From positions 1 to 10,396 of the forward strand of contig JBAXLO010000167.1 in the NCBI GenBank assembly GCA_037134755.1: DNA of 10,396 nt, given 5' to 3'. This DNA is from JBAXLO01 sp037134755. GTDB taxonomy: Bacteria; Bacteroidota; Bacteroidia; Bacteroidales; JACABE01. Every line of letters starts with the position of its first letter. The first letter of the stretch is position 1. The notes beneath the pieces were generated by a model. The model was not told the origin of the DNA and ran no database searches. It was given only the letters and a program-made list of their open reading frames with translations. A program made the position numbers and the translations under genes. Of this stretch, positions 1-6,991 are shown in pieces.

Positions 1-87
1 CCATTAGAGCAAATCGTCTTCAAAAAACCAACTATTTTGTCTATTACACCAAAAAAAGCAATCATTGAAACAACATTAATAAAATAA
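1..87 (+). CDS. Possible 3' end of an unidentified gene (partial)
   Basis: A reading frame is open from the window edge to a TAA at 85-87 and gives 28 residues, including KKPTILSITPKKAI. The composition fits an ordinary protein C-terminus, but there is too little to name a family. A second plus-strand frame (from base 3, TGA at 66-68) is also open. So is a minus-strand frame starting with an ATG at 63-65 and running off the left edge, so the choice of frame is a judgement. If real, this gene converges on the minus-strand operon ending at 338, and the 21-bp array fills the space between them. The array's open frame is in phase with this stop codon. Confidence 0.35.
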   Translation, partial: PLEQIVFKKPTILSITPKKAIIETTLIK

Positions 88-99
88 ATAAATTTAAAG

Positions 100-309
100 T
101 TTGAATTAACAGGCAACTTTCTCGAGATAATCGGTAATTATCTCGACATAATCGGTAACTATGTCTACATAATCGGCAATTATCTCGACATAATCAGCAA
201 TTATCTCGACATAATCGGCAATTATCTTGACATAATCGGCTATTATCTCTACATAATCGGCAACTTACTCGAGCAAAAGGGAAACTTACTAGAATTAAGG
301 AGGAACTAA
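100..309. repeat. 21-bp tandem repeat array, about eight good copies with degenerate flanks
   Basis: Eight units start at 121, 142, 163, 184, 205, 226, 247 and 268, exactly 21 bp apart. The consensus begins CTCGACATAATC and ends GGCAATTAT. Weaker copies in the same register can be aligned at 100-120 and 289-309. ATTAT and ATAAT alternate along the array, so short imperfect palindromes form either around CTCGAC or around CGGCA. The 21-bp period is close to two turns of B-DNA and is also seven codons. The plus-strand frame through CTC GAC ATA reads as heptads such as LDIIGNY and stays open from 88 to a TAA at 307-309, but has no ATG, GTG or TTG. Other frames are also partly open, so coding is not established. 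The array lies just beyond the 3' end of the NlpC/P60 gene. It is not a CRISPR array because there are no unique spacers. Confidence 0.9.
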
Positions 310-337
310 TCTAATATTGAGAGAATGAAATAGAAGG

Positions 338-1111
338 TTACACTATTCTTTTTATAAGTCTAAGCACATGACTATAATGATTTAAGTCTGTATTAAAGAT
401 TCCCTGATGATCTACCGGATCAATTCGTACCTTGCCCGAAGCATGTATAATTTTATTTAAACCAATATAAATACCTACGTGCACAATATCACCGTTTTCG
501 TTATCAAAAAACATAAGATCACCATGATGAGCTTCAGTAATAAAGTCAACAATAGTGCCTAGCTCAGCTTGTTGATGAGCATCGCGAAGAAGTTTAATAC
601 CACTCAACTTATAAACCATTTGTGTAAGCCCTGAACAATCAATACCCAACAATGATCGCCCACCCCACAAGTATGGTGCGTTAAGATACATCATAGCATT
701 CTTAACAAGGTTCTTACTACCCGCAAAAGGCTCCGAATGATTGCCATGAAACAAGTATTCTTCTTTGCCAATCTTAAGAATATTATTATCATATAAAGCA
801 ATGGAACTACCAGCAGGGACAATAGATTTAAGATTGGTGTGAGTGTTGGTTGCTGTCGCAAAAGCATCGGTAGTAATGGAATGATTGTTGTTAATTAACT
901 CTTCATATTCCGCATCGTTAAGCTGTAAGCACTGAGATGCTTGCATCCATCCACAATAACCGTCGTAATCAGCTTTAATAGCTAACCAATTATCTTTTGA
1001 ATCTATAATTTCGAAGGTATCACCAAATAAAAGTTGGCTAACCATCTCCGAAGTATGTCCGGATTCGCTCCTGAGAGGCACAATACTTAAGTTTATAACT
1101 CCTTTATTCAT
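338..1111 (-). CDS. SH3-domain NlpC/P60 (C40) cysteine peptidase
   Basis: This 257-residue protein is probably a cell-wall peptide endopeptidase of the YkfC-like gamma-D-glutamyl-diamino-acid type, which cleaves murein stem peptides. Residues about 1-65 look like a bacterial SH3 domain (VPLRSESGHTSEMVSQLLFG followed later by GYCGWM). The C-terminal half is NlpC/P60: the nucleophile is Cys159 in GIDCSGLTQMVYK, and the likely catalytic histidines are His211 (DIVHVGIYIG) and His223 (IIHASGKVRID). No signal peptide or membrane segment is visible, which favours a cytoplasmic role in recycling imported muropeptides over wall remodelling; that role is inferred. The start codon lies 3 nt after the stop of the YjbQ gene, so the two are almost certainly co-transcribed. 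It is the last gene of the operon, and no convincing terminator follows before the 21-bp array. Confidence 0.9.
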   Translation of the reverse strand: MNKGVINLSIVPLRSESGHTSEMVSQLLFGDTFEIIDSKDNWLAIKADYDGYCGWMQASQCLQLNDAEYEELINNNHSITTDAFATATNTHTNLKSIVPAGSSIALYDNNILKIGKEEYLFHGNHSEPFAGSKNLVKNAMMYLNAPYLWGGRSLLGIDCSGLTQMVYKLSGIKLLRDAHQQAELGTIVDFITEAHHGDLMFFDNENGDIVHVGIYIGLNKIIHASGKVRIDPVDHQGIFNTDLNHYSHVLRLIKRIV

Positions 1112-1114
1112 AAC

Positions 1115-1525
1115 TTATGATATAATTGTTAACACTAATTTCCGACTACCGCCGTTTCTCCTGAACTCACACAAATAAATTCCCTGCCATGTCCCCAGAT
1201 TTAGTTTGTTATTTGTAATTGGGATAGTAAGATTCTGCCCAATTATTGAAGCTTTTAGATGAGCCGGCATGTCGTCGCTACCTTCGGAGGTATGTGTAAA
1301 ATAATTTGTATTCTCAGGCACAAGTCTATTGAAAAAAGCTTCAAAATCTTGCCTTACACTCGAGTCAAAGTTCTCATTAATTGTAATACCTGCTGAAGTA
1401 TGTTTTATAAATATATTAAGAATGCCCTTTGCGGGAAGCTCTTGTAATTGATTTACGATAAGATGCGTTATAAGATGATAGCCTTTCGGAAAACAAGGCA
1501 ACACTATTTCCATTTGCTCAGTCAT
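1115..1525 (-). CDS. yjbQ: YjbQ / UPF0047 family protein
   Basis: The 136 residues match the usual length and all signatures of the YjbQ family: IKHTSAGITINENFD (residues 40-54), EGSDDMPAHLK (81-91) and LGTWQGIYLCEFR (110-122). His42 and the acidic and histidine residues of the second motif form the conserved pocket typical of this small, widely distributed fold. Family members are often annotated as secondary thiamine-phosphate synthases, because some E. coli-type members show weak activity of that kind; the physiological role is unsettled. The gene sits 66 nt after the DUF4294 gene and 3 nt before the NlpC/P60 gene. Neither neighbour suggests thiamine synthesis, although a thiF-thiS pair lies about 5.5 kb upstream in a separate transcription unit. 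Confidence 0.92.
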   Translation of the reverse strand: MTEQMEIVLPCFPKGYHLITHLIVNQLQELPAKGILNIFIKHTSAGITINENFDSSVRQDFEAFFNRLVPENTNYFTHTSEGSDDMPAHLKASIIGQNLTIPITNNKLNLGTWQGIYLCEFRRNGGSRKLVLTIIS

Positions 1526-1591
1526 AGCACAAAATTACTACTTATTTTTGAAAGAAACAGAAGAATAATATAAATAAAAAGGAACGAAGTA

Positions 1592-2215
1592 TTAAAGTTT
1601 ACCTTTATCAATCAGCCTAACAATAAACTCTATGTTGTAATCAGCACCATCAGGGTCATATTTTTCATCAAGTTTAAGCCCCCAAACACGAGCAAACGTC
1701 GAATAATAAATAGCAGAGAAAGTTCCTTTATAATCCTTCATAAGATTATAAGTAGTATTTCCGGTTTCCCGATAAATAAGCTTAATAAGTATTTTGCCCT
1801 GAGAGTATGAAAGGTTCTTAAGGTCGTTTTCAAACTGATCTTTAATTTGTTTTTCAAATTGCTTGATCATTTTTTTCTTATCACTCTCATTACTTATCTT
1901 AGCAAGGATATTATTATACTCACGATACTTAAGTCCTGCTATTTTAGCATAAGGATAAGCTTTTTTGATATGATAAATAAGTTTCTGAAGTTTATCTTTA
2001 TCCTCAGGTCTAATATGAATAAGTCTGTCATCTATCTCAACTACAGGCAAACCTATGTAAGGCATCGTATCGCCTTCCACAACAGTTTTAACTGCAAATG
2101 TTTTGCCCGGATTATCCTGAGCATTTATTTTAAAAGCAAACAAAAAAAGGATAACAATGCTAATAAAGCATTTAATAAGGAGAGTATATTGCTTATTGAT
2201 CAAACCATTTTTCAT
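1592..2215 (-). CDS. DUF4294 family exported protein
   Basis: I place the start at the ATG at 2213-2215, giving 207 residues, because it puts a normal signal peptide at the N-terminus: a basic start (MKNGLINK), a hydrophobic core at about residues 11-29, and a likely cleavage after INA (residue 32). The frame also has an ATG at 2233, six codons upstream, which would lengthen the N-region. The mature part has the hallmarks of the Bacteroidota family DUF4294: VVEGDTMPYIGLPVVEI (45-61), a charged helical stretch with AYPYAKIAGLKYREYNN, the core SYSQGKILIKLIYRETG (136-152), then a segment ending YDPDGADYNIEFIVR. The biochemical function is unknown; export to the periplasm is inferred. It begins 21 nt after the clpX stop, so it is probably in the clp operon. 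Confidence 0.88.
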   Translation of the reverse strand: MKNGLINKQYTLLIKCFISIVILFLFAFKINAQDNPGKTFAVKTVVEGDTMPYIGLPVVEIDDRLIHIRPEDKDKLQKLIYHIKKAYPYAKIAGLKYREYNNILAKISNESDKKKMIKQFEKQIKDQFENDLKNLSYSQGKILIKLIYRETGNTTYNLMKDYKGTFSAIYYSTFARVWGLKLDEKYDPDGADYNIEFIVRLIDKGKL

Positions 2216-2236
2216 AATAGACCTAACAATCAAAAA

Positions 2237-3475
2237 CTATGCCACTTTTAATTTAGCAATATTAGTCTTTTCGAGTTTTTCTTTAGCGTAAGCAGCATCA
2301 ATAGTTATTACATTTTCAGGTTTATCAGAAGGAAGTTCAAACATTGCATCCGACATAATGGTTTCAATTATCGAACGTAACCCACGAGCACCCAGTTTAA
2401 ATTCAATAGCTTTGTCAACAACAAAATCAAGCAAATCATCAGTAAAAACAATGTCAACTTCATCAATTTTCAGAAGCTTTGTAAACTGTTTAATCAAAGC
2501 ATTTTTAGGCTCAGTTAAGATACGTTTCAAAATCTCTTTACTAAGAGGATTAAGATAGGTAAGTACCGGAAAACGACCCACAATTTCAGGTATCATACCA
2601 TAACTTCTGATGTCTTGAGGAGCCACATATTGCAAAAGATTATTCTTATCAATATGATCAGTATCCTTAGCCGCACCATATCCTATCATACTAGCCTTCA
2701 TTCTAGAACCTATCTTTCTATCAATGCCATCAAAAGCTCCACCTGATATAAACAATATGTTTTGAGTGTTAACTAATATCATCTTTTGCTCAGGATGTTT
2801 CCTACCACCCTGAGGTGGAACATTAACAGCTGTACCTTCAAGCAATTTAAGCAAAGCTTGTTGCACACCTTCGCCTGAAACATCTCTGGTTATTGAAGGA
2901 TTGTCACTCTTGCGAGCAATTTTATCTATTTCATCTATGAATATAATTCCACGTTCGGCAGCTTCAACATTATAATCAGCAGCTTGAAGCAAACGACTTA
3001 AAATACTTTCCACATCTTCGCCAACATAACCGGCCTCTGTCAAAACAGTAGCATCAGCAATACAAAAAGGTACATTAAGCATACGGGCAATAGTGCGGGC
3101 AAGCAAAGTTTTGCCTGTTCCGGTTTCGCCAACAATAATAATATTCGACTTTTCTATTTCAATATCATCTTCGTTATTCTTATCAAGCACCTGATTTATC
3201 CTTTTATAATGATTATAAACCGCAACGCTCAAAATCTTTTTAGCATCATCCTGCCCAATTACATATTGATCGAGGAATTTCTTTATTTCCTTTGGTTTAA
3301 GAAGATTCGTTTTAGTAAAAGCAGCAGCTTTCTTTGCTGGAAATTCCTCATCAACGATTGATTTGGCCTGAACAACACAATAATCGCAGATAAAAGCATC
3401 CATCCCTGTTATTAGAAGGTTGGTTTTTGCTTTTTCTCTCCCACAAAACGAACATTTTTCCTTTTCTTTTGCCAT
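2237..3475 (-). CDS. clpX: ATP-dependent Clp protease ATP-binding subunit ClpX
   Basis: ClpX is the hexameric AAA+ unfoldase that recognises, unfolds and threads substrates into ClpP. At 412 residues it is a normal length. The N-terminal zinc-binding domain has Cys8, Cys11, Cys30 and Cys33. The ATPase core has Walker A GETGTGKT (116-123), Walker B IIFIDEID (177-184), the pore loop GYVGED (149-154), the second pore loop RKH (225-227), an arginine finger in PEIVGRFP (Arg301) and sensor 2 GARGLRSI (362-369). The ClpP-docking loop reads IGY (264-266) where E. coli has IGF, a conservative change. The gene follows clpP after 114 nt containing a strong hairpin, and no separate promoter is apparent in that gap. 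ClpX is therefore probably expressed from the tig promoter, possibly at a level tuned by the hairpin. Confidence 0.98.
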   Translation of the reverse strand: MAKEKEKCSFCGREKAKTNLLITGMDAFICDYCVVQAKSIVDEEFPAKKAAAFTKTNLLKPKEIKKFLDQYVIGQDDAKKILSVAVYNHYKRINQVLDKNNEDDIEIEKSNIIIVGETGTGKTLLARTIARMLNVPFCIADATVLTEAGYVGEDVESILSRLLQAADYNVEAAERGIIFIDEIDKIARKSDNPSITRDVSGEGVQQALLKLLEGTAVNVPPQGGRKHPEQKMILVNTQNILFISGGAFDGIDRKIGSRMKASMIGYGAAKDTDHIDKNNLLQYVAPQDIRSYGMIPEIVGRFPVLTYLNPLSKEILKRILTEPKNALIKQFTKLLKIDEVDIVFTDDLLDFVVDKAIEFKLGARGLRSIIETIMSDAMFELPSDKPENVITIDAAYAKEKLEKTNIAKLKVA

Positions 3476-3520
3476 TTTAAATTATAATTAAGCTTATATT
3501 ATTAATATTTATTATGAATA

Positions 3521-3559
3521 AAGGTTCATAAAGTAAATTTACCTTACTTTATGAACCTT
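3521..3559 (-). promoter_or_regulatory. Perfect 16-bp hairpin between clpP and clpX
   Basis: The arms AAGGTTCATAAAGTAA (3521-3536) and TTACTTTATGAACCTT (3544-3559) are exact reverse complements around a 7-nt loop. The structure begins 30 nt after the clpP stop and ends about 45 nt before the clpX start. On the minus strand the stem is followed by mixed AT sequence, not a T-tract, so it is not a standard intrinsic terminator. A role in mRNA stability, processing or partial attenuation between the two cistrons is more likely; this is inferred. Confidence 0.65.
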
Positions 3560-3589
3560 ATACCAAAATTAAATTAGAACTTTATGTCC

Positions 3590-4261
3590 TTATTTTTTAT
3601 TTCTAATGAGTACTTCGTCAATCATTCCGTAAGCTTTTGCTTCTTCAGAAGTCATCCAGTAGTCTCTGTCAGCATCTTTCCAAATCTGGTCGTAAGTTTG
3701 CCCTGAATGGGTAGCAATTATATCATAAAGTTCTTTCTTTAACTTCTGGATTTCTCTTGCTGTAATCTCGATATCTGATGCTTGACCTTCTGCTCCGCCC
3801 ATTGGTTGATGAATAAGAATACGTGAATGCTTTAATGCAGTTCTTTTACCCTTTGCACCTGCACACAACAAAATAGCGCCCATACTTGCAGCCATCCCTG
3901 TACAAATTGTAGCTATATCAGGAGCAATATATTGCATAGTGTCATAGATTCCTAGACCTGCATAAACAGAACCACCTGGAGTATTTAAATATATCTGAAT
4001 ATCTTTTGAAGAATCAACTGACTCGAGGAACAAAAGCTGTGCTTGGATTATATTTGCAACAGTATCATCAATAGGAACTCCTAAAAAGATGATTCTATCC
4101 ATCATTAATCTTGAGAAAACATCCATTGAAGCAACATTTAACTGACGTTCTTCAATAATTGTAGGCGAAATGTAACCACTTACTGTTTTTAAATAACTAT
4201 CATAAGTCAGGCTGTTAATTCCTTTATGTTTTGTGGCGTATTTTCTAAATTCGTTGTTCAT
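3590..4261 (-). CDS. clpP: ATP-dependent Clp protease proteolytic subunit ClpP
   Basis: ClpP is the barrel-forming serine protease that degrades substrates fed by ClpX. The catalytic triad is intact: Ser126 in GMAASMGAI, His151 in RILIHQPMGG and Asp200 in DADRDYWM. The 25- and 49-residue spacings match those of E. coli ClpP. The oligomerisation segment YLNTPGGSVYAGLGIYD (91-107) is typical. The protein has 223 residues, and its N-terminus is about 15 residues longer than in E. coli, consistent with a propeptide or a Bacteroidota-specific extension. The start is 11 nt after the trigger factor stop, giving the conserved tig-clpP-clpX order. Confidence 0.98.
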   Translation of the reverse strand: MNNEFRKYATKHKGINSLTYDSYLKTVSGYISPTIIEERQLNVASMDVFSRLMMDRIIFLGVPIDDTVANIIQAQLLFLESVDSSKDIQIYLNTPGGSVYAGLGIYDTMQYIAPDIATICTGMAASMGAILLCAGAKGKRTALKHSRILIHQPMGGAEGQASDIEITAREIQKLKKELYDIIATHSGQTYDQIWKDADRDYWMTSEEAKAYGMIDEVLIRNKK

Positions 4262-4272
4262 AATATTTATTT

Positions 4273-5739
4273 TTAATGTGAATGATGATGGTCGTGATCG
4301 TGATGATGGTCGTGATCATGGTCGTGATTGTGATCATGGTCGTGATCGTGGTCATGGTCATGGTCATGGTCATGATTGTGTTCATGAGTTTTAGCATTAA
4401 CTATAGTTACAAACTCATCATGAGAAATAGTTTTGTGATTTACTTTTACTTTTTCTTTTAACAATTGTAGAAGTAAAAGATCATAAGTATGCTCTTTCAT
4501 TTCGTCATATTGTTTTTTATTTTTCAGTTGTTGTTCTGCATAGTTATCAATTGCACCCATTAGTTTCTCATCAAGATCCTGATAAGAACCAAACTGACTT
4601 AGTATTCTTGATTTAGCATACATCTTAACATCTTCATAAGTCACGTTAAAATTATATTTTTCTAAAAGATATTTATTAAAGGCTAAATGAATAATCGAAC
4701 TCCTATAATATGAATAATCTCTTTCAATTTCTTCTTTAGTTATTTCTTTATGATTAAAATCTAATATTGCTTTTTTAATAGTTTCATCAGGTAAAGTATA
4801 TTCTTTTTCAGTAAATATCTTCTTTATACTTTCACTATAAAATATCTGATCTGTTTGTTGAAAATAATAGGTAGAAGCTTGTTTTTTTACTCTTTCGATA
4901 AACTGTTCTTCTGTTTGAATATCATCATTTGGATAAACTGATTTATAGAAATCAGTATTAAGCTCAGCTAATTGTACAGCTTGAATTTCATTAATAGTAA
5001 GGAAATAATTTGCTTTAAGAGCTTCTTCATTGTTTTCAATATTTAAAAAACGTTCTGTTCTCTCTTTATTATTAAAAGCAATAAAAGGGTTTATAACAAG
5101 GTTTTCTCCATTCTTTAATCCTAATAATTTCTTTTTAGTGTCAACATCAACTATGTCCTCCATTCTTAAATGTGACTCTAGTTTAATGCCTTCTTCTTTT
5201 GCAGTTCCATCAATATTCAACTCTTCAACATTACAATTCATAGAACTATTATCAAGAATTGTATCATTAGGTATAATTTCACCTCGTTGTGAACGAGTTT
5301 CTTGTATCATGTTATCTACCATCTCTGCTTGTGGAATCACATCATAATAATCAACTTCCATATTTTCAATTTCGAAATCAATTACAGGCCTAAGTGTGAT
5401 ATGAAAATAATAGACAAAGTCCTTTTGGTCTAACCAATTTTCATTATCCATACCCTCAGATTCCATAGTAGGAGAGAAAATATAATCTAATTTATTTTCC
5501 TGAATATAATGATCTAATGCATCATTAGAAATTTTATTTATTTCTTCGAACTTTATTGCTTTTCCATGTGAACTTAAAACATATGCCATTGGAACTTTAC
5601 CTGGTCTGAAACCCGGTACAATTGCCTTACGCTGATAAGTCTTTAATGATTTATTATAATTCTCAAGATAGTCGCTTTCGCTTATTTCTAGCTTGAGTAC
5701 AACTTTTAGTTCGTCTATGTTTTCTCTGGTAATGTTCAT
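4273..5739 (-). CDS. tig: Trigger factor with a His/Asp-rich C-terminal tail
   Basis: Trigger factor is the ribosome-bound chaperone that meets nascent chains at the exit tunnel. The ribosome-docking signature is GFRPGKVP (residues 43-50; GFRKGKVP in E. coli). The middle of the protein, where the FKBP-like isomerase domain would lie, shows no catalytic signature I recognise, so isomerase activity is doubtful. Residues about 260-445 form the helical chaperone region. The protein has 488 residues against 432 in E. coli. Part of the excess is a tail at 452-488, mostly alternating His-Asp and containing 21 histidines. Such a tail should bind Ni, Zn or Co, as the tails of SlyD and HypB do; metal binding here is inferred. 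It is the first gene of the operon, with TAnnTTTG-type promoter matches about 50 nt upstream. Confidence 0.96.
   Translation of the reverse strand: MNITRENIDELKVVLKLEISESDYLENYNKSLKTYQRKAIVPGFRPGKVPMAYVLSSHGKAIKFEEINKISNDALDHYIQENKLDYIFSPTMESEGMDNENWLDQKDFVYYFHITLRPVIDFEIENMEVDYYDVIPQAEMVDNMIQETRSQRGEIIPNDTILDNSSMNCNVEELNIDGTAKEEGIKLESHLRMEDIVDVDTKKKLLGLKNGENLVINPFIAFNNKERTERFLNIENNEEALKANYFLTINEIQAVQLAELNTDFYKSVYPNDDIQTEEQFIERVKKQASTYYFQQTDQIFYSESIKKIFTEKEYTLPDETIKKAILDFNHKEITKEEIERDYSYYRSSIIHLAFNKYLLEKYNFNVTYEDVKMYAKSRILSQFGSYQDLDEKLMGAIDNYAEQQLKNKKQYDEMKEHTYDLLLLQLLKEKVKVNHKTISHDEFVTIVNAKTHEHNHDHDHDHDHDHDHDHNHDHDHDHHHDHDHHHSH
4276..4383 (-). repeat. Low-complexity hexamer-like repeat encoding the His/Asp tail of tig
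   Basis: The 3' end of tig consists largely of plus-strand GTC or ATC triplets alternating with GTG or ATG. On the coding strand these are Asp (GAC, GAT) and His (CAC, CAT) codons. The mixture of synonymous codons shows that the amino-acid pattern is kept despite nucleotide drift, although such tracts also change length by slippage. Confidence 0.85.
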
Positions 5740-5787
5740 TTAAACAAAATATTTATAGATTATTGAATTGCTTTTTAAATTAGACTG

Positions 5788-5826
5788 CAAAATTAACAAA
5801 ATTAACTGAAATGAATTGAAAATAAA
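5788..5826 (-). promoter_or_regulatory. Candidate promoter of the tig-clpP-clpX operon
   Basis: On the minus strand TAATTTTG occurs twice (5788-5795 and 5797-5804), each matching the Bacteroidota -7 pattern TAnnTTTG. For the copy at 5797-5804, a TTTA (5823-5826) lies 18 nt upstream as an imperfect -33 element. Transcription from either would leave a leader of about 45-55 nt before tig. In such AT-rich sequence the short motif can occur by chance. Confidence 0.38.
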
Positions 5827-5856
5827 ATAAAAAACTTTGATTCTTTCCAAAATCAA
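5821..5856 (-). terminator. Intrinsic terminator of the lipoprotein gene
   Basis: On the minus strand TTGATTTT pairs with AGAATCAA (8 bp, one U-G pair) around a GGAA loop of the GNRA type (5837-5856). It is followed by AGTTTTTTATTTTATTTT. It lies about 25 nt after the stop of the gene ending at 5882, and should separate that gene from the tig operon. Confidence 0.7.
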
Positions 5857-5881
5857 TAGCAAGTTTATTCTATAAAGTTAA

Positions 5882-6883
5882 TTATTCAAACCCTAAATCG
5901 CTTGTATATTGTCCATTTTTCAAACTGTCAATTGAAATAGAGCTAAGATCAAGGATTCTTTTATTTTCTATGTGATTATCATATCTTGATGAAAAAATTC
6001 CAATACCATTATTAATATTAGTATATTCAGGTCGTATTTGAACGATGCTGGTTGTAGGAGCATTTACATCAAGATAAGTGCTTAGTTCATCAGCACCAAC
6101 AGTAATAATAAGTTCAACTTTCCCTGCTTTTCTGGTTACATTATGATTAACTGCAATATTTGATTTAACCACTTGATAGAATTCTGAACCATAGATATCA
6201 GCTCCTAGTTTTTCGCCACCAGTTAAATGAGATGATTTTACATTTGCAAGTATCCAGTCAATATATTTTTGGACAGTTTGGTTATTTGCATCCGTTTCGA
6301 AATAATTAAATCTGATTTTTGGTTGATAAAGTCTTCCGTTAATAGCAGATTTCCATGCCAAGGTTTGTTTTCCAGATTTCGAAAAATCCATATATACACG
6401 ATTAGCATCAGGATTATCTATTTCAAAACTATTAACAAGATAAGTGGATGAAGTAATAACTTTACCTGTCTTTGTGTTCTTAATATTTATTCTATATTCA
6501 TTATCTACATTAAGTAAATGATATGTTACACATTTATATAACACTTGGTTGGGAGCATAAAAAATACCGGGATCTTTATTATAAATCGTTGTAGTATCGA
6601 ATTGGTAAACATGAGCAACGGAGCCATTAACTCTTTCCTCAAGTGTTACAATAAGATTATTTCCATAGCTGCTTGAGTCAGGATTTTGAGCCATAACGTA
6701 AGCATTGGCTTCTCCAAGAAAAGCCTTATTAATTTTAATGTAAGAGATACTATCATTTTGATTTAATAAACCATACACAACTGTTATGTCCTGATAATTT
6801 GCATTAGGATTAAAATCAGTTTTGCATGAAAAGAAGAAGATTACGAATGATATTATTATAAAAAATCTCAGAATTTTACTCAT
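5882..6883 (-). CDS. Outer-membrane-type lipoprotein of unknown function
   Basis: The 333-residue protein starts with a lipoprotein signal: basic MSKILR, a hydrophobic core, and FFFSC with the acylated Cys20. The cysteine is followed by KTDFN, so anchoring in the cell envelope is likely. The rest is rich in beta strands: a segment near residue 30 (ITVVYGLLNQND, then YIKINKAFLG), a strand pair ending about residue 95, YRINIKNTKTGK (about 130-141), and a C-terminal YTNINNGIGIFSSR. This layout, especially the final TNxxNGxGxF motif, resembles Bacteroidota lipoproteins annotated as DUF4249, but I cannot confirm the family. The gene has its own terminator at 5821-5856 and a possible promoter just upstream, so it looks monocistronic. 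No SusC-like transporter is adjacent. Confidence 0.85.
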   Translation of the reverse strand: MSKILRFFIIISFVIFFFSCKTDFNPNANYQDITVVYGLLNQNDSISYIKINKAFLGEANAYVMAQNPDSSSYGNNLIVTLEERVNGSVAHVYQFDTTTIYNKDPGIFYAPNQVLYKCVTYHLLNVDNEYRINIKNTKTGKVITSSTYLVNSFEIDNPDANRVYMDFSKSGKQTLAWKSAINGRLYQPKIRFNYFETDANNQTVQKYIDWILANVKSSHLTGGEKLGADIYGSEFYQVVKSNIAVNHNVTRKAGKVELIITVGADELSTYLDVNAPTTSIVQIRPEYTNINNGIGIFSSRYDNHIENKRILDLSSISIDSLKNGQYTSDLGFE

Positions 6884-6909
6884 TATAATTAATGTTTTAA
6901 AAACGACTA

Positions 6910-6917
6910 CAAAAGTA
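6910..6917 (-). promoter_or_regulatory. Candidate -7 element for the lipoprotein gene
   Basis: The minus strand reads TACTTTTG, matching TAnnTTTG, 27 nt upstream of the start codon. No good TTTG -33 element is seen at the right distance, so the support is weak. Confidence 0.35.
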
Positions 6918-6991
6918 AGAAAATTTGCTTAACTTCTAATTAAATTTATTAGTAATTAACATTATTCTAACAAATAAATTTAAAAAATAGA

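Noticed and set aside
1530..1537. Promoter for the YjbQ gene (TAATTTTG on the minus strand)
   Set aside because: It lies only 4 nt from the start codon and has no -33 element, so the transcript would be leaderless; a chance match in AT-rich DNA is more likely.
1847..2251. 134-codon plus-strand frame opposite the DUF4294 gene
   Set aside because: It lies wholly antisense to a well-supported gene, has a composition typical of antisense AT-rich DNA, and matches no family.
6940..6983. Terminator after thiS
   Set aside because: TTAAATTTATT and AATAAATTTAA form an 11-bp inverted repeat, but it is AT-only, has a 22-nt loop, and no T-tract follows on the minus strand.
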